Positions 42,319 through 50,753 are shown, numbered from the stretch's first letter. The stretch is DNA of 64,000 nt from Pacificispira sp033344895 (GCA_965229685.1 OZ245920.1:3038001-3102000), one strand, 5' to 3'. Numbers and translations are program-made. Notes: generated by a model from the sequence alone, not told the origin.

Positions 42319-45152
42319 CACAGCCCCATTTCCTTGCGCCAGTACTCATACATTCCACGGATTGCCGATTCGGAAATCAGCGTATCGGAGGTTCCGGTCG
42401 GCGTCTCCGGATCGAGGGCGACAAGATGGGTCCCATCGGTGCCTCGCAACATGCCGTCCTGAACGAACTTCATCGCCTCGTTATCCTCGAGCCCAAGGAA
42501 GCCGGCCGGCCCCATGAGATTGCCCTGCCGCAGGCGGTGCCGGGTCATCTCCTCATCGTCCCCCTCATAGCCGAACATCGTCCAGTTCATGACGAATTCG
42601 TTCGGCCCCTTCGGAACGATTTGACGAACACCCAGGGTGTTCATCTCCCGCTGGACAATCAGGTTCGGCCAGATCGTCTGCATCGTCACAGACCAGGGCG
42701 AGTCGAACTCCGGAATGAAATCCATGAATTTCGGCTCGTTCAGCTCCATGCCGTCGCGATAGGCGCGCATTTCGCTCTTGGCTGCGGAATCGATGGACTT
42801 TCCGTCACTCTTGGCCGATGCCATCGTGCCGTGCCGCCCGGTCGCATCCGCGATCATCGCCGACTTGTTGCCGGCCACCAGCAGACCGAACGTCACCAGG
42901 AAGGTATGCAGAAGGGTCGCATGATACGGATCCTTTAGGTTCTCGTGGTACAGCTTCCAGTTTCCCGGCACCGTGTTCCGGTAATAGCCCAGGATAGTCA
43001 GTTTGCGCCCGTCGAAGGTGGCATCGAAATCCCGCAGAATATCCGGCCCCATGTATTCTTCGATCGTTTCCATATCATCGTGGTAAGAGGCGAACACGAC
43101 ACCGCGCCGTGTCGTGACGTTGAGCTTGCGGATGCCGTGCTGGGTCGGATCGAAATCCTTCGCCATGCCGCCCTTGCCGCCCACGCCACGCCGGAACGGC
43201 ACGCCGCTGAGGTTGCCTTCCAGATCATAGGTCCATTGGTGATATGGACAGACAAACTCCGTCACCTTGCCACGCTGTTCGCGACAGAACTCCGCCGCCC
43301 GGTGTGCACACCGGTTTTCGAACACGTTGACTGCACCATCCTCGCCCCGCACGACCACCACCGGCGTCGGACCGACAAAGGACCGCACGAACTGACCCGG
43401 CTCGGGGATCTCCGCTTCCAGCGCGACATAGTTCCAGGAGCGGCCGTGAAAGATGCGATCGACTTCGCGTTCATAGATGGCGTCGCTGGTATAAACCCAA
43501 TCCGGAATCCGATTAAGTCCGCCTTCAGGCCAGGTGTAGTGATCGGCATCGGCCACGGCGGTCGCTGGCTTGCCGATACAGCCGGCCGGGCGCGTTTCAA
43601 ACATGTCGTCAGGCACTGGTTCTCCCCTGCTCATCAATTTGCGGGCTTCCCGTATTGCCGTCGCATCCGAGAATGCGAAGACGGCTTGGAGCCGGTTGTC
43701 GGAATCGATCTGAAAGAAGGCCGTCGCATCTCCATCCGCCTGATCTCGCCTGCGGACCGCGCCACCGGGATCCGGGATACCGAGAATCTGAATGTTCAGG
43801 CCGATCTGGTCCGACCAGAACCACGGGATTCCCTCATATCGGGTCTCCGCCCCGGCCATGGTTCGACCGGCGGCGACTGCCTGATCCTGGGCGTTCTGCC
43901 AGGATTCAAGCCGCAGCGATTGGCCTTTCGGCGCATGCGGATAGTTGGCGACGTCGCCGGCCGCGAAAATCGCCGGATCGGACGTCCGCCCGGTCGCATC
44001 GACGACAATACCACCGTCGACGGCAAGCCCGACCGCCTTGGCCAGTTCGACATTCGGTACCGCCCCGACCCCCACGACGACCAGATCGGCCGGAACGGTC
44101 TCGCCACTCGCAAGGGATACTGCCGACACGCCGCCCGCATCGCCGCAGAACCCGGTCACGTCGACCCCGGTCCGGACATCGACACCTGCCGCCCGGGCGC
44201 GTCTGGCCAGTTCGTCGGAAACCGGTGCGGGCAGAATTCGGGACACCAGCCGCGCATCGCGCTCCAATACGGTGACCGACTTGCCGGCCGCACGCGCGGT
44301 GGACGCCACCTCGAGCCCGATAAAGCCGCCGCCGACGACCGCGACGGAACCTGCCTTGGCCAGGCCCTCCTTAAGGGCGCGTGCATCCGCCTGGCTGCGC
44401 AAGTACAGAATGCCGCCCAGGTCGCAGCCGGGAACATCAAGCTGCCGAGGGCGCGCGCCGGTCGCAAGCAGAAGCGCATCATAGCCAAGCGTTTTGCCAT
44501 CGCTCAGCGCAAGCTGACGTGCGTCGCGGTCGATACCCTGAACGGAAAGCCCCGGCCGAAAGTCGAGCGCCAGACGGTTCAATTCCGCAGGCGAGAACAG
44601 CAGAAGATCGGATTCCGACGCTTCCCCCGTCAGGATTCCCTTCGACAGTGGCGGCCGTTCGTAAGGCGCGGACGGTTCCTCGCCGATCAGAACCAGCTTT
44701 CCGGCATATCCGGCCATCCTCGCCGCTTCGGCTGCGCGGCCGCCCGCCTGACCGGCACCGACAATGACCATGCACCGGTCATCCGCGCCCTCAGCTACCG
44801 GCGCCGCAAGAATAGATTCCTTACCGTCGCCCGCCGCCGCGGGGCGGTCCGGGTCGATGTAGACCTCACCCGCGTCCACCTTGGTCAGGAATGTCGGCAG
44901 ATCCTCTGTGACGGGGGCGCCTTGCGCCTTGCCTGTGCGCACGCAGAAGCGGCCCTGATGAAGCGGGCATTCGATGCAGCCGTCCTCAACGAACCCGTCG
45001 GACAGGATCGCCACCTGATGCGTACAGACGTCGCCGATGGCAAAGACCTCTCCATCCAGCCAATACAATGCAATGCGCTGACCATCGACCGTCAGCGGCA
45101 GAATTTTACTGCTGCGCACCTCATCCAGCGTCGCAACACGCACCCAAGCCAT
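42318..45152 (-). CDS. Three-part fusion: Rieske ferredoxin, FAD ferredoxin reductase and Rieske oxygenase alpha subunit
   Basis: This is one open frame of 944 residues. Residues 1-100 are a Rieske ferredoxin (C43-x-H45, C62-x-x-H65; CTHQ, CPLHQG). About 126-515 is a ferredoxin reductase with FAD motif IVGAGQAGGRAAE, NAD motif VVGGGFIGLEVA and AAGDVA. About 517-944 is an oxygenase alpha subunit: second Rieske site C615-x-H617/C635-x-x-H638, iron site N738, D741, H744, H749. These are normally three separate proteins. A Met at residue 517 (nt 43604) could allow an internal start, but its ribosome site is poor. With the beta subunit it should be an NADH-driven hydroxylase needing no other partner. 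The predicted step is 6-hydroxypicolinate to 3,6-dihydroxypicolinate. Confidence 0.93.
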   Translation of the reverse strand: MAWVRVATLDEVRSSKILPLTVDGQRIALYWLDGEVFAIGDVCTHQVAILSDGFVEDGCIECPLHQGRFCVRTGKAQGAPVTEDLPTFLTKVDAGEVYIDPDRPAAAGDGKESILAAPVAEGADDRCMVIVGAGQAGGRAAEAARMAGYAGKLVLIGEEPSAPYERPPLSKGILTGEASESDLLLFSPAELNRLALDFRPGLSVQGIDRDARQLALSDGKTLGYDALLLATGARPRQLDVPGCDLGGILYLRSQADARALKEGLAKAGSVAVVGGGFIGLEVASTARAAGKSVTVLERDARLVSRILPAPVSDELARRARAAGVDVRTGVDVTGFCGDAGGVSAVSLASGETVPADLVVVGVGAVPNVELAKAVGLAVDGGIVVDATGRTSDPAIFAAGDVANYPHAPKGQSLRLESWQNAQDQAVAAGRTMAGAETRYEGIPWFWSDQIGLNIQILGIPDPGGAVRRRDQADGDATAFFQIDSDNRLQAVFAFSDATAIREARKLMSRGEPVPDDMFETRPAGCIGKPATAVADADHYTWPEGGLNRIPDWVYTSDAIYEREVDRIFHGRSWNYVALEAEIPEPGQFVRSFVGPTPVVVVRGEDGAVNVFENRCAHRAAEFCREQRGKVTEFVCPYHQWTYDLEGNLSGVPFRRGVGGKGGMAKDFDPTQHGIRKLNVTTRRGVVFASYHDDMETIEEYMGPDILRDFDATFDGRKLTILGYYRNTVPGNWKLYHENLKDPYHATLLHTFLVTFGLLVAGNKSAMIADATGRHGTMASAKSDGKSIDSAAKSEMRAYRDGMELNEPKFMDFIPEFDSPWSVTMQTIWPNLIVQREMNTLGVRQIVPKGPNEFVMNWTMFGYEGDDEEMTRHRLRQGNLMGPAGFLGLEDNEAMKFVQDGMLRGTDGTHLVALDPETPTGTSDTLISESAIRGMYEYWRKEMGL

Positions 45153-45178
45153 GAGCCATCTCCATTCTTATTTTTATG

Positions 45179-45207
45179 CAGTATACCCCGTTTTAATCAA
45201 ACTTCAA
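45179..45207 (-). promoter_or_regulatory. Promoter of the fused oxygenase gene with MarR-type operator
   Basis: On the minus strand TTGAAG (45202-45207), a 16-bp spacer and TATACT (45180-45185) lie 27-55 bp before the ATG. CAGTATACCC (45179-45188) matches 8 of 10 positions of the operator seen at 40954. Spacer length and operator placement on the -10 are the same as in the TRAP promoter, supporting joint control by the MarR protein. Confidence 0.6.
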
Positions 45208-45341
45208 CCATGTCCCTTACCGGAAGGAACGAGCGATAGCGTTCACCCGGCACCGCCAAAGCCTTGCCTTAAAGCGCCATATCTTTCAGGATGCGCGTGA
45301 AGTCACCCAAAATTGGCCTTGGGATTCTCTTGAGTGTTTTT

Positions 45342-45357
45342 AATCAGTATGCTGATT
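45342..45357. promoter_or_regulatory. MarR-type operator upstream of the AraC-family gene
   Basis: AATCAGTATGCTGATT has perfect 6-bp arms (AATCAG/CTGATT) around TATG. It is one centre base away from the fully symmetric AATCAGTATACTGATT. It lies 58 bp before the AraC start and about 190 bp from the oxygenase start, so it may place the AraC gene under the MarR repressor. Confidence 0.6.
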
Positions 45358-45415
45358 ATAAATCCAACTCTTGAACCTTGCCAGTCCTGAGCAAGACCAA
45401 CACAGGGAGGTACGG

Positions 45416-46396
45416 ATGCGACATAGGGGAAGACGCCGACAGGACAGGACGGCGCGCAGCGAGATTGGGCTGTACGGCATTTCGCAAGGCAGCCTCGAAC
45501 TCGCCTTGCTGAAGGCCGTATTCGACACGGCGAACACGTTTGCGAGGCACCGTCTGTTTGCACTCCGAAACGCCGGCACCGGTACCTATACAAGTGACAT
45601 TTCCAGACTGGATGCATGTTTTATTGGCGGTGCCAGTGTCTCCGACGCCGCAGCGCCCGTTGCGGTCCGCAACGCCTACGATCTGAGGCGCCGCTCGGAG
45701 ATCCTGCTCGGCATCGGATATGGGGCATTCACCTTGACCGCGGCGCGGCTGACCGACGGCACGAATACCGCCGTCCACAAGAAGGACCTTCCCAAGTTTC
45801 GCGAGCTTTTCCCCTTCTCGCCCTACAGCAACGCGCTGATAGAATGGAACGAGCGATTGGTCACCTGCGCCGGCGGCATGGCAACAACCGAGGCGGCGCT
45901 TATGGTCGTCGAAAGAGTTGCCGGTCGCGCAATTGCCGGCGATGTGGCGGGCAGCCTGCTCTACCACCGAAACCGATTCACGCTGACGGGTCAGACATTG
46001 GCGGTGCCCGAACCGGCATCCCGAAGCGGCGACATGATGGGGCGCTTGGCAGAACTGCTGAGGGATCATGTCGAAACGCCCCTGTCGACGGAAGAGATCG
46101 CCGACCGTCTGGGCGTATCGATCCGGACACTGCAACGACTGGTGAAGCGGCGTCTGGATTGCACACTGATGGCGTACTACAGGCAAATTCGGCTGGAACA
46201 TGCGAACTGGATGCTGCGCGAGACGTCGAACAGCATTTCCACGATCGCTGCCTCCACCGGATTCCCGTCGCATTCGAATTTCACCCGCCAGTATCGGACG
46301 GCCTACGGCGTGTCGCCTAGCGTCGTGCGACGCCGGGCGCGAAGCCAGTCGGTCACGCCCCGCGCGGCGACGGCGGCAATTCAAGTGCTTCGGTAA
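45416..46396 (+). CDS. AraC-family regulator with DJ-1/PfpI (GATase1-like) N-terminal domain
   Basis: This 326-residue GlxA-type regulator has an N-terminal DJ-1/PfpI-like domain (about 20-190; RRRSEILLGIGYGAFTLTAARL, VTCAGGMATTEAAL) and a C-terminal AraC double helix-turn-helix (about 215-310; LSTEEIADRLGVSIRTLQRLVKRRL, ISTIAASTGFPSHSNFTRQYRTAYGVSPS). The ATG at 45416 has GGGAGG in front; the frame is open to a TTG 45 bp upstream. The DJ-1 nucleophile position shows no cysteine, as usual in this group. It is divergent from the oxygenase gene. Its 3' end overlaps the convergent nicF by 44 bp. It probably activates part of the pathway. Confidence 0.85.
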   Translation: MRHRGRRRQDRTARSEIGLYGISQGSLELALLKAVFDTANTFARHRLFALRNAGTGTYTSDISRLDACFIGGASVSDAAAPVAVRNAYDLRRRSEILLGIGYGAFTLTAARLTDGTNTAVHKKDLPKFRELFPFSPYSNALIEWNERLVTCAGGMATTEAALMVVERVAGRAIAGDVAGSLLYHRNRFTLTGQTLAVPEPASRSGDMMGRLAELLRDHVETPLSTEEIADRLGVSIRTLQRLVKRRLDCTLMAYYRQIRLEHANWMLRETSNSISTIAASTGFPSHSNFTRQYRTAYGVSPSVVRRRARSQSVTPRAATAAIQVLR

Positions 46397-46997
46397 GCGT
46401 CAGGAGGCACGCGTTCTTCTGCTCCATATCGAACAGATTGGCGTTGTGCGGCTCCAGGGCGCGGTCCCCGACACAGTCCGACACGACGATCGGACGGAAG
46501 CCATGGGACATGGCATCGACCACACTGGCCCGCACGCAGCCGCTGGTGACCGCCCCGGCGACGAACAGGGAAATCACCCCGCGCTGCGCCAGCCAGGGCG
46601 CCAACATCGTACCGAAGAAGGCCGACGGCACGGTCTTGCGCACGACCATTTCCCCCGCGACAGGCGTCAGTTCGTCGACGATCTGACTGGCGGGCGACGC
46701 CTCTTTCAACTTCAGCAGGTTCGGCACCTTGGCCGAAAAGATATTGGCGTCGGAATCGTCATCGGCATAGACGATCCGGCTGTGCGCAACCGGCCATCCG
46801 GCCCGGCGCGCATGGGCCAGCAAGGCTTCCGTCTGCGCGATGGCGGGCCGGATATTGCCACCCCCGAACATCTCCGGATCGGCGAACCCGTTCACGAAAT
46901 CCACGATCAACAGCCCGTAGGGCGGGACAGGTTCCAGCGATTGGCCGAAGCCCTGCTTCCGGTACGGCACCAGCGTTTCACTCGCCGCGCCACTCAT
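46353..46997 (-). CDS. nicF: Maleamate amidohydrolase (NicF/PicF-type isochorismatase-fold enzyme)
   Basis: This 214-residue isochorismatase-like hydrolase has catalytic residues D33 (LIVDFVNGF), K121 (VVRKTVPSAF) and C154 (VTSGCVRAS). It hydrolyses maleamate to maleate and ammonia. The assignment rests on the adjacent nicX (ATGA overlap), nicD and nicE genes, a set found in nicotinate and picolinate degraders. It is the last gene of the lower-pathway operon, and its tail overlaps the convergent AraC gene. Confidence 0.88.
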   Translation of the reverse strand: MSGAASETLVPYRKQGFGQSLEPVPPYGLLIVDFVNGFADPEMFGGGNIRPAIAQTEALLAHARRAGWPVAHSRIVYADDDSDANIFSAKVPNLLKLKEASPASQIVDELTPVAGEMVVRKTVPSAFFGTMLAPWLAQRGVISLFVAGAVTSGCVRASVVDAMSHGFRPIVVSDCVGDRALEPHNANLFDMEQKNACLLTLTEALELPPSPRGA

Positions 46998-48034
46998 GCC
47001 GCATCCTCCACCACGCGTCCTTCGATCACGACCGGCGTACCGTCCAGTTCGACAGTGCAGTTCCGTAAGGGGATATCCATGTGGCAGGCCGTCGTGCGCG
47101 TGCCCCCGGCCTCGTTGTTCGGGCCCAGCGAGAACAGGAAGTTGCCCTCATAGGCGCGGGCATCCATCGCGATCGTGGCCTCCCGGTCGTAAAGGCCCAG
47201 GGTCGACCATTTCGCCCGCGGCTGCAGCCCCCAGCCGATATGGGACATGGCATAGGCTTCCGGATCGTTGAAGCTGGCCATGTATTCACGCAGCAGGGCC
47301 GCGTCGACACCGCCCTCGATCTTGGTCGCGAAGCCGTTCTCGATGGTCAGGATGATCGGATCCTGCACATAGGATTTCTGCGGGATCAGGATGTCGCCGC
47401 GATCGATGACGATGGTCCCGTTGCTTTCGCCCTCATTGGGAAAGGTGAAGGTGAAGCCGCTGGGCCAGTGATCCCAGCGCCCCGGCTCGTCCACGAACCC
47501 ATATTCCGCGATGGCCGGAAAATCACCGATCCTGAATGTGACGTCGGTCCCAGCGGCGGAGGTCGCACGCATGGTGCGCGCTGCCTCGATCCGGGCCTTT
47601 GCCTTCAAGACACGGGTCTTGTCCGCCTCGGTCGGCAGGATACGCGCCAGCACCTCCGGCGGCTCCACCGCCAGCAGGATCTTCGTACCGGTCTTCAGGA
47701 TTTCGATCTGTTCCGGCGAGAACAGCAGGGTCATCAGGTCCAGGACCAGGTCGCTGGCCTCCAGGGCGGAGATCGCAGCCTTGTTGCCGGTCAGCGGCGT
47801 CTCGCCCAGATAGGCCAGCGCGTCGCGGCTCAACGCCTTTTCCCCGTTCACCGGGGGCAGATCGATCTGACAGACGATGGCCCCCATCGACTGGGCGGCG
47901 ATCTTGGCCGTCGACAGGTTTTGCGGGTGGGTATTCACGCTGGTCAGAATGGTCACGGTCTGCCCGGCTTCCAATCTGGACAGGCGCAACACCTCCTTCC
48001 AGGCCTCGATCATCTGAAAATCGGCTATCGGCAT
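46994..48034 (-). CDS. nicX: 2,5-dihydroxypyridine 5,6-dioxygenase (NicX/PicD)
   Basis: This 346-residue protein of the aminopeptidase-like NicX family cleaves the ring of 2,5-dihydroxypyridine to N-formylmaleamate using Fe(II). H318 and D320 in TTACHMDIP form the HxD iron-ligand pair known in NicX. The third ligand is not resolved from sequence alone (E259 or H265 in the DPEAYAMSHIGWG segment are candidates). The start overlaps nothing upstream, and the stop is coupled to nicF. This family is quite specific, so it anchors the pathway to a pyridine substrate. Confidence 0.9.
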   Translation of the reverse strand: MPIADFQMIEAWKEVLRLSRLEAGQTVTILTSVNTHPQNLSTAKIAAQSMGAIVCQIDLPPVNGEKALSRDALAYLGETPLTGNKAAISALEASDLVLDLMTLLFSPEQIEILKTGTKILLAVEPPEVLARILPTEADKTRVLKAKARIEAARTMRATSAAGTDVTFRIGDFPAIAEYGFVDEPGRWDHWPSGFTFTFPNEGESNGTIVIDRGDILIPQKSYVQDPIILTIENGFATKIEGGVDAALLREYMASFNDPEAYAMSHIGWGLQPRAKWSTLGLYDREATIAMDARAYEGNFLFSLGPNNEAGGTRTTACHMDIPLRNCTVELDGTPVVIEGRVVEDAA

Positions 48035-48055
48035 CTCTCACGCCTCCCGTTCGTT

Positions 48056-48877
48056 TCAGGCGACCGCCGCGCCGAGGAAATCGCCCAGCGCCCGGTACAG
48101 CCCTTCTTCGTCATCCCATGGAATCATGTGCCCGGCGTCGGTCACGGTCGCGGATTGCAGGGACGGCATCAGCCCTCGCAATTCGGCTTCGTCCTCATCC
48201 AGGATCACCCCGCCCTTGCCCGCTCGAATCAGCAGGGTCGGCTGATCCACATGCGGAAAATCGCTGTGGAAATCGGTGGTATGGAACTCCTCGAAACTCT
48301 GGCGGATCGCCCGTGCGTCGCAGGTATGCAGCCATTCCGCCCGCAGCCGCAGTTGCTCCTCCGTCCAGGTCGGGCAATAGGCGCGCATCGCGTCATGATC
48401 CATGCCCAGGACCGCCTCTGCGATACTGTCCATGTACCAGGGCAGCTTCGACGGATACTCGCGACGGCCCGGTCCGGAAACCGGCGGGTCGACCAGCACC
48501 AGCCGCGTCGGATGCCCGGGGTGACGGCGGGCCGCCCGCATCGCGATGCGCCCCCCCATCGAATGACCCAGAATGCTATAGCGCTTTAGACCAAGGGCCT
48601 CGGCAAAGGCGACGACATCGTCCGCCTGGGCATCCAGCCCATAGTCCAGATCATCCGACGCTTCCGACAGACCGCGGCCGCGGACATCCAGGATATAGGT
48701 GTCGAAGGTCCGGCCCAGTCTTTCGCCGACGAAGCCCCAGGTTATGGCCGGGCTGGTAATGCCCGGCACCAGAACGATCGGATCCAGATCCGAACGGACG
48801 CTTTCGTCGGCATAGCGCAGATAGTGCTGCCGGATGCCGTTTGCGCGGACATTGCCGCCATATCGGTAATTGCTCAT
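48056..48877 (-). CDS. nicD: N-formylmaleamate deformylase (NicD/PicE), alpha/beta hydrolase
   Basis: This 273-residue alpha/beta hydrolase has nucleophile S106 (ILGHSMGGR), oxyanion region LVPGITSPAITW and a catalytic histidine in VTDAGHMIPWDD. It removes formate from N-formylmaleamate to give maleamate. Family membership alone is not specific; the position between nicX and nicE gives the name. Confidence 0.87.
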   Translation of the reverse strand: MSNYRYGGNVRANGIRQHYLRYADESVRSDLDPIVLVPGITSPAITWGFVGERLGRTFDTYILDVRGRGLSEASDDLDYGLDAQADDVVAFAEALGLKRYSILGHSMGGRIAMRAARRHPGHPTRLVLVDPPVSGPGRREYPSKLPWYMDSIAEAVLGMDHDAMRAYCPTWTEEQLRLRAEWLHTCDARAIRQSFEEFHTTDFHSDFPHVDQPTLLIRAGKGGVILDEDEAELRGLMPSLQSATVTDAGHMIPWDDEEGLYRALGDFLGAAVA

Positions 48878-48893
48878 TTAACGTCTCCCCAAA

Positions 48894-49646
48894 TCAGTAG
48901 GCGCCGGACAACAGCGCCCCGCCCCCCGGCGCGCGGCGTTCCAGGCCCAGTTCCTTCAGCATCGCGTAGGTCGTGGCGATGGCGGCGGTCACGACCGGCT
49001 TGCCGGTACGCGCCTCAACCTCCTCAACCGCGGCCAGGGACGGCATCTGCACGCAGGCCGACAGGACGACGGCATCGACGTCCGCGGTCTTCAGACCGGA
49101 CACGATTTCCGGCAGGTTCGACGGGTCATGGCGCCCGACATCCAGATTGTTCGGGATCTCCAGCGCCCGCCAGTCGCTGACTTCATAGCCTTCGTTTTCG
49201 ATATAGCCGACCACGGTCTCGGTCAGGGGCTTCATATAGGGGGCGACCAGCGCGACCTTCTTCGCGCCCAGCACGCCGAGCGCGTCGCATAACGCCCCGG
49301 CCGACGTGACAACCGGCGCCGCCCCGCCATTGTCTACGGTCGCCTGGTGCAGGCGCGCCTGCGATTCCCGGTGATAGCCGTGCCCCATGGACATGATCGC
49401 CACGAGGCAGGCGTAACCCATGACGTCGACCCGTGCGTCCGATAGTTCCAGCGCGCAACGGTCCGACTGCGCATCCATCGCGGCCAGTTCCTCCTTCTTC
49501 ACCGTCATCATGCGCATGCGGCTGGAATGGAAGGTAAAGCGCTCCGGCAGAATGACCTGGCGTGCATTCAGGATTGCCGGGATTTCGGTTTCCATGGTGG
49601 TGTTGGAGCTCGGGACGATCTGCCCGATCCGGTAGGATTTCTTCAT
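48894..49646 (-). CDS. nicE: Maleate cis-trans isomerase (NicE/PicG)
   Basis: This 250-residue Asp/Glu racemase superfamily protein starts with IGQIVPSSNTTMETE, the maleate isomerase signature. The catalytic cysteines are C80 (VMGYACLVA) and C198 (VVLSACVQMPS), 118 residues apart as in the characterised isomerase of Nocardia (C76 and C194, from memory). It converts maleate to fumarate, the pathway end product entering the TCA cycle. It follows the amidohydrolase gene by 15 bp. Confidence 0.9.
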   Translation of the reverse strand: MKKSYRIGQIVPSSNTTMETEIPAILNARQVILPERFTFHSSRMRMMTVKKEELAAMDAQSDRCALELSDARVDVMGYACLVAIMSMGHGYHRESQARLHQATVDNGGAAPVVTSAGALCDALGVLGAKKVALVAPYMKPLTETVVGYIENEGYEVSDWRALEIPNNLDVGRHDPSNLPEIVSGLKTADVDAVVLSACVQMPSLAAVEEVEARTGKPVVTAAIATTYAMLKELGLERRAPGGGALLSGAY

Positions 49647-49661
49647 GATGGTCCTCAGGTG

Positions 49662-50615
49662 TCAGATCTTGAACAGCCGAACGGCGTTGTCCCGGCCGAT
49701 CATCTGGCGGGTGGCATCGTCCAGTGGCGCCGTGTCGAGGAACTCGACGGCCAGTTCGGTGCTTTCATAGGGGTAGTCGACGGAGAACAGCACATTCTCC
49801 GCGCCCATTTCCCCGATGGCGCCGATCAGGGCGTGATGTGAACACACACCCGACGTGGTGATCAGGATGTTGCTGCCGAAATATTCTGACGGCTTCCGCT
49901 TCAGGGAGACGCCGCAGGGATAGGCCTCGAACCGGCTGTCGAACCGCCAGCGCAGGAAGGGCAGGCCTTCCCCCATATGCCCCAGCACCAGCTTGACGCC
50001 CGGATAGCGGTCGAACACCCCGCCGAACAGAAGCCTTAGCGCATGGCTGCCGGTCTCTACCCCCCAACCCCATGTCGCACCCAGCAGTTCCGGGTGGTCA
50101 GCAAAGCTGTAGGGGTGATGCTTGGCATTTGTCGGGTGCAGATAGAACGGTACGTCGAGCGACTGCACCCTGTCCCAGACCACATCGAACTTCGGATCAT
50201 CGTAATAGACGCCGTCGGTATGCCCGTTGACCATCGCCCCTTTGAACCCGAGGTCACGCACGCAGCGTTCCAGCTCGTCAGCCGCTTCCTCGGGCGATTG
50301 CATGGGCAGCATGGCAAAACCGGCAAGACGGCCGGAATGGTGTGCAACCCGCTCCGCAAGGTAGTCGTTGGACTTCCGCGCGTGATCAATCGCGCTTTGC
50401 AGGTCCGGCTCTCCCTGCACACCGGGTCCGGTCTGGGACAGGATCGTCAACTCGATCCCGTGCCGGTCCATGATATCGATCCGCTCTTCATCGATATCGG
50501 CGAGCCGACGGGTCAAAACCCGGGCGGTCTCATGGTCGATCAGGCTGATGAAGGATTTCGAATAGGATTCGAAACCCGGCGTCATGAAATGTTCTTCGAA
50601 GGCTATCTTTCCCAT
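49662..50615 (-). CDS. Amidohydrolase-family decarboxylase, probable 3,6-dihydroxypicolinate decarboxylase (PicC-like)
   Basis: This 317-residue amidohydrolase-2 (ACMSD) family enzyme has likely metal ligands E7 and H9 (IAFEEHF), H160 (FYLHPTN) and D280 (FSVDYPYES), with a conserved H213 (LGHMGEG). That pattern matches non-oxidative aromatic-acid decarboxylases such as gamma-resorcylate decarboxylase. It heads the lower-pathway operon, where loss of CO2 from 3,6-dihydroxypicolinate would give 2,5-dihydroxypyridine for NicX. I prefer the ATG at 50615 (GGAG upstream) over a TTG six codons earlier. The operator at 50656-50667 lies 41 bp upstream. Confidence 0.87.
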   Translation of the reverse strand: MGKIAFEEHFMTPGFESYSKSFISLIDHETARVLTRRLADIDEERIDIMDRHGIELTILSQTGPGVQGEPDLQSAIDHARKSNDYLAERVAHHSGRLAGFAMLPMQSPEEAADELERCVRDLGFKGAMVNGHTDGVYYDDPKFDVVWDRVQSLDVPFYLHPTNAKHHPYSFADHPELLGATWGWGVETGSHALRLLFGGVFDRYPGVKLVLGHMGEGLPFLRWRFDSRFEAYPCGVSLKRKPSEYFGSNILITTSGVCSHHALIGAIGEMGAENVLFSVDYPYESTELAVEFLDTAPLDDATRQMIGRDNAVRLFKI

Positions 50616-50655
50616 GTCCCGACAAATCTCCAATATTCGTTTTGCCGCAGTTTAT

Positions 50656-50667
50656 TCAGTATACTGA
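50656..50667. promoter_or_regulatory. Perfect MarR-type operator before the lower-pathway operon
   Basis: TCAGTATACTGA is a perfect 12-bp palindrome 41 bp upstream of the decarboxylase start. It contains a TATACT that could be the -10, but no good -35 is visible. It is the most symmetrical copy of the motif. Further TCAGT half-sites occur at 50718 and 50786 in the same gap. Confidence 0.7.
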
Positions 50668-50737
50668 CTATATGCAAGTTCTGCAGTCGCTCTGAGGTTC
50701 TGATACAAGACCATGAATCAGTGAGTATTGTTTAATT

Positions 50738-50753
50738 TCCCAGAATTCTGGGA
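50738..50753. other. 16-bp palindrome between eda and the decarboxylase gene
   Basis: TCCCAGAATTCTGGGA is a perfect palindrome in the 215-bp gap. As RNA it could fold into a 6-bp stem with an AATT loop and end the eda transcript, though no T-run follows. As DNA it could be an unrelated operator. The function cannot be decided from sequence. Confidence 0.45.

Noticed and set aside
42945..45239. 764-codon plus-strand frame opposite the fused oxygenase
   Set aside because: It is antisense to a gene with clear domain motifs and shows only arginine/histidine-rich composition without any family signature.
46353..49646. Nicotinate degradation as the first-choice pathway
   Set aside because: The lower genes fit, but a NicC-type 6-hydroxynicotinate monooxygenase is missing, while an ACMSD-type decarboxylase and a ring-hydroxylating oxygenase are present, which fits picolinate better. 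Nicotinate is not fully excluded.
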